A DNA stretch of 64,000 nt from Deinococcus apachensis DSM 19763 (GTDB taxonomy: Bacteria; Deinococcota; Deinococci; Deinococcales; Deinococcaceae), in the NCBI RefSeq assembly GCF_000381345.1, contig NZ_KB906402.1, positions 124,001 to 188,000 of the forward strand, given 5' to 3'. Below, piece by piece: positions 62,235-64,000 of the stretch (positions are counted from its first letter, which is position 1; the number at the start of each line of letters is the position of its first letter). Below the pieces are notes generated by a model. That model was not told where the DNA came from. It did no database searches and saw only the letters and a program-made list of their open reading frames with translations. The translations under genes were made by a program, and so were the position numbers.

Positions 62235-64000
62235 TCAGCCCGGTCCAACCAGCCCGCGCTCGACGGCAACGCGGGCGGCCAGGACCCGGCTGCCCACGCC
62301 CAGCTTGGAGAAGATGGTGCGGAGGTGGGCGTTCACGGTCGGCAGGCTGATCCCCAGCGCCCGGGCGATCCCCGCGTTGGTGTCCCCCAGCGCGACCCGC
62401 GCCAGCACCTCCGTCTCGCGGGGGGTCAGGTCGGTGAGGCCCGGCTCGGAGCGGGGGGCTTTGGGAGCGGAAACGGTCACGGCCCTCCCCTCCAGGCGGG
62501 CGAGGCCCTGGCGGGCTTCCGCCAGCATGTAGGGGGCGCCGCCCGGGCCCAGCTCGTCGAGCATCCGGCAGTAGAGGGCGGCGGCCCGGGCCGTTTCGCC
62601 CCGGCGCTCGGCGAGGCGGGCCTGGGTCTCGAACAGTCCGGCCAGCAGGTGAGGGGACTGGAGGTCGAGGATGTGGGTCTGCGCCCGCGCGAGGTACGCC
62701 TCGGCCTCGGCCTCCCGCCCGGTCGCCAGCGCCCACTCTGCCAGCGCGTGCTGCACCGACTGCCACAGCGAGGGGAGCGCCAGCCCCGCGAGGCGGCCCT
62801 GGGCTTCCTCCAGGGGGGCACGAGCCTCCTCCGGCCGGCCCAGACGGATGAGCAGCCAAGCCGAGTACACCAGCGCTCTCACGGAGGCGCGGGGGTCGGG
62901 GTGATTCCAGGCCTCTGCCTGAATGCCCTTCAGCAAGGTCAGGGCCTCGGCGTAACGGCCCAGGGTGTCGAGGTGCGCCGCGAGTTGAACGGTACCGGAC
63001 AGCCAGCGGCCCACCTCACCCAACGCCCGGAACCGGGCGAGGGCGTCGCGCATCAGCGCCTCGGCCTCGTCGGGCGTTCCGCCGCCCATTCGCGCCACCT
63101 CGGCAATCCTGAAGAGGCCATCGGCTTCCGCCACGGGGTCCGCCGCACGCCGGGCGAGCGTCAGGGCCCGCTCGTACAGGTGCCGGGCGGCCACGAACTC
63201 GCTCTGGCGTGCGGCGAAGAGGCCGACAGCGATGCACAACTGGGCCACCGCGCGCTCGTCCTTCTCGGGCACCCGCGCCAGCAGCGACTCGGCCCATAAC
63301 CGCCCCTCGGTAACCAGGCCGCTGCCGCCCATCGTCCAGAAGGTGAGCAGGCCCTGTTCGAGCCGGAGGGCCAGGTCCAGCGCCCCCGCGGAGAGCGCCC
63401 AGTTCATCGCCGAACGCAGGTGCGGGTAGGCGACCTGCACCCAGGCGAAATACGCCCGGGTCGCTTCGCCAGACGCGAACAGGTCCTCCAGCCGGGCGAG
63501 GTAGTACTGGGCGTGCGCTTCCCGCGCGGCGTCCAGCGCCCCTTCTGTCGTCAGCTTCTCCAGCGCGTACTCGCGCACGGGTTCGAGCAGGGCCAGCCCG
63601 CCGCCCTCGGGCTCGGGGCGCACCACCCAACTGTGCTCGACCAGGGCTGCGAGCGCGTCGAGGCGACCCACCTCCCCCAACGCGCCCTCCACCTCATCCG
63701 GGGTGAAGGTCCCGGGAAACACCGCCAGCCGCGCGAGCAGCGCCCGTTCGCCCCCGTTCAGCAGGGCGTAACTCCAATCCAGGGTGGCGCGCAGGGTCTG
63801 CTGCCGGGCCGGGAGATCGCGCGCCCCCCGGGTCAGCACCCCCAGCGGCGCGTCCAGGGCGCTCCTGAGGGCGGGGAGTGGAAACAGCCGGGTGCGGGCG
63901 GCGGCGAGTTCGATGCTCAGCGGCCAGCCTCCCAGCCGGGTCACGATGTCGGCGACCACCCCCAGCGCCTCCGCGTCCCAGACCCGGCCCGGCTGCACCT
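62235..64000 (-). CDS. LuxR-type regulator with TPR region (N-terminal ATPase outside window)
   Basis: The 3' part of a second large LuxR/STAND regulator. It opens within the ATPase domain (GGWPLSIELAAARTRLFPLP, LDWSYALLNGGERALLARLA). TPR-like helices follow (ARHLYERALTLARRAADPVA, RGETARAAALYCRMLDELG), then an HTH (LTPRETEVLARVALGDTNAG, ISLPTVNAHLRTIFSKLGV). It shares layout and many positions with its neighbour 59908-62199 but differs throughout, so it is an older tandem duplication. The Walker motifs and start are beyond 64000. Confidence 0.92.
   Translation of the reverse strand, partial: VQPGRVWDAEALGVVADIVTRLGGWPLSIELAAARTRLFPLPALRSALDAPLGVLTRGARDLPARQQTLRATLDWSYALLNGGERALLARLAVFPGTFTPDEVEGALGEVGRLDALAALVEHSWVVRPEPEGGGLALLEPVREYALEKLTTEGALDAAREAHAQYYLARLEDLFASGEATRAYFAWVQVAYPHLRSAMNWALSAGALDLALRLEQGLLTFWTMGGSGLVTEGRLWAESLLARVPEKDERAVAQLCIAVGLFAARQSEFVAARHLYERALTLARRAADPVAEADGLFRIAEVARMGGGTPDEAEALMRDALARFRALGEVGRWLSGTVQLAAHLDTLGRYAEALTLLKGIQAEAWNHPDPRASVRALVYSAWLLIRLGRPEEARAPLEEAQGRLAGLALPSLWQSVQHALAEWALATGREAEAEAYLARAQTHILDLQSPHLLAGLFETQARLAERRGETARAAALYCRMLDELGPGGAPYMLAEARQGLARLEGRAVTVSAPKAPRSEPGLTDLTPRETEVLARVALGDTNAGIARALGISLPTVNAHLRTIFSKLGVGSRVLAARVAVERGLVGPG

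Overview
The window is uniformly GC-rich, with dense, often overlapping genes, many GTG starts and short intergenic gaps. It looks like chromosome or megaplasmid of a Deinococcus-type bacterium: Taq-family M32 carboxypeptidase, creatininase and acetamidase genes, repeated Dpp-type transporters and several small proteins of that style. The genus is an inference; no rRNA or tRNA gene was seen.

Layout. (1) 1-2200: the 3' end of a GMC oxidoreductase, then decayed pieces of a diaminopropionate ammonia-lyase and of a GntR/FCD regulator, plus two perfect palindromes. (2) 2207-19400: one very long minus-strand cluster of 16 genes, most overlapping by 4 nt. It encodes a Dpp-type substrate-binding protein, permeases and both ATPases, a GntR regulator, a creatininase-family hydrolase, a ketopantoate-reductase-like enzyme, two SDRs, M20 and M32 peptidases, a second permease pair with its own binding protein but no ATPases, and an acetamidase/formamidase. 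A divergent paralogue of the first binding protein (19647-21236) is followed by an AtzG/GatC-like subunit gene.

(3) 21431-36745: a roughly 15 kb accessory block between that AtzG-like gene and an amidase gene (36746-38098), its expected partner. It holds a decayed prophage: ParB-like piece, small and large terminase, portal, RusA and remnants of two more nucleases. Many small orphan genes and the C-terminal end of a large serine recombinase touching the amidase are also present. A truncated SRAP (YedK/HMCES) gene, a DUF998-type membrane protein and a ygiB-ygiC-like pair are embedded in it. The simplest reading is integration into a transporter-AtzG-amidase operon followed by decay.

(4) 38258-43610: a MarR regulator with a DUF2269-like membrane protein, a DUF4440-like gene broken by a stop codon, an SDR, a VOC protein, a heavy-metal ATPase remnant with an intact palindromic operator, and an MHYT-domain histidine-kinase-like protein. 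(5) 43615-58803: a minus-strand carbohydrate locus. It has a secreted lectin-like protein, a LacI regulator, a sugar ABC importer, a secreted clan GH-A hydrolase, GH1 and two GH3 beta-glucosidases, a Gfo/Idh/MocA dehydrogenase, a sugar phosphate isomerase-type TIM barrel protein and an MFS transporter. Three LacI-type operators fit local control. It probably takes up and cleaves beta-linked oligosaccharides. (6) 58992-64000: a frameshifted membrane protein gene and two tandem large LuxR-type ATPase regulators, the second running off the window.

Many single-base frameshifts fall at or near short homopolymer runs (about 22571, 25751, 36335, 41890, 59345). They may be real decay or consensus errors, and this affects several calls below.
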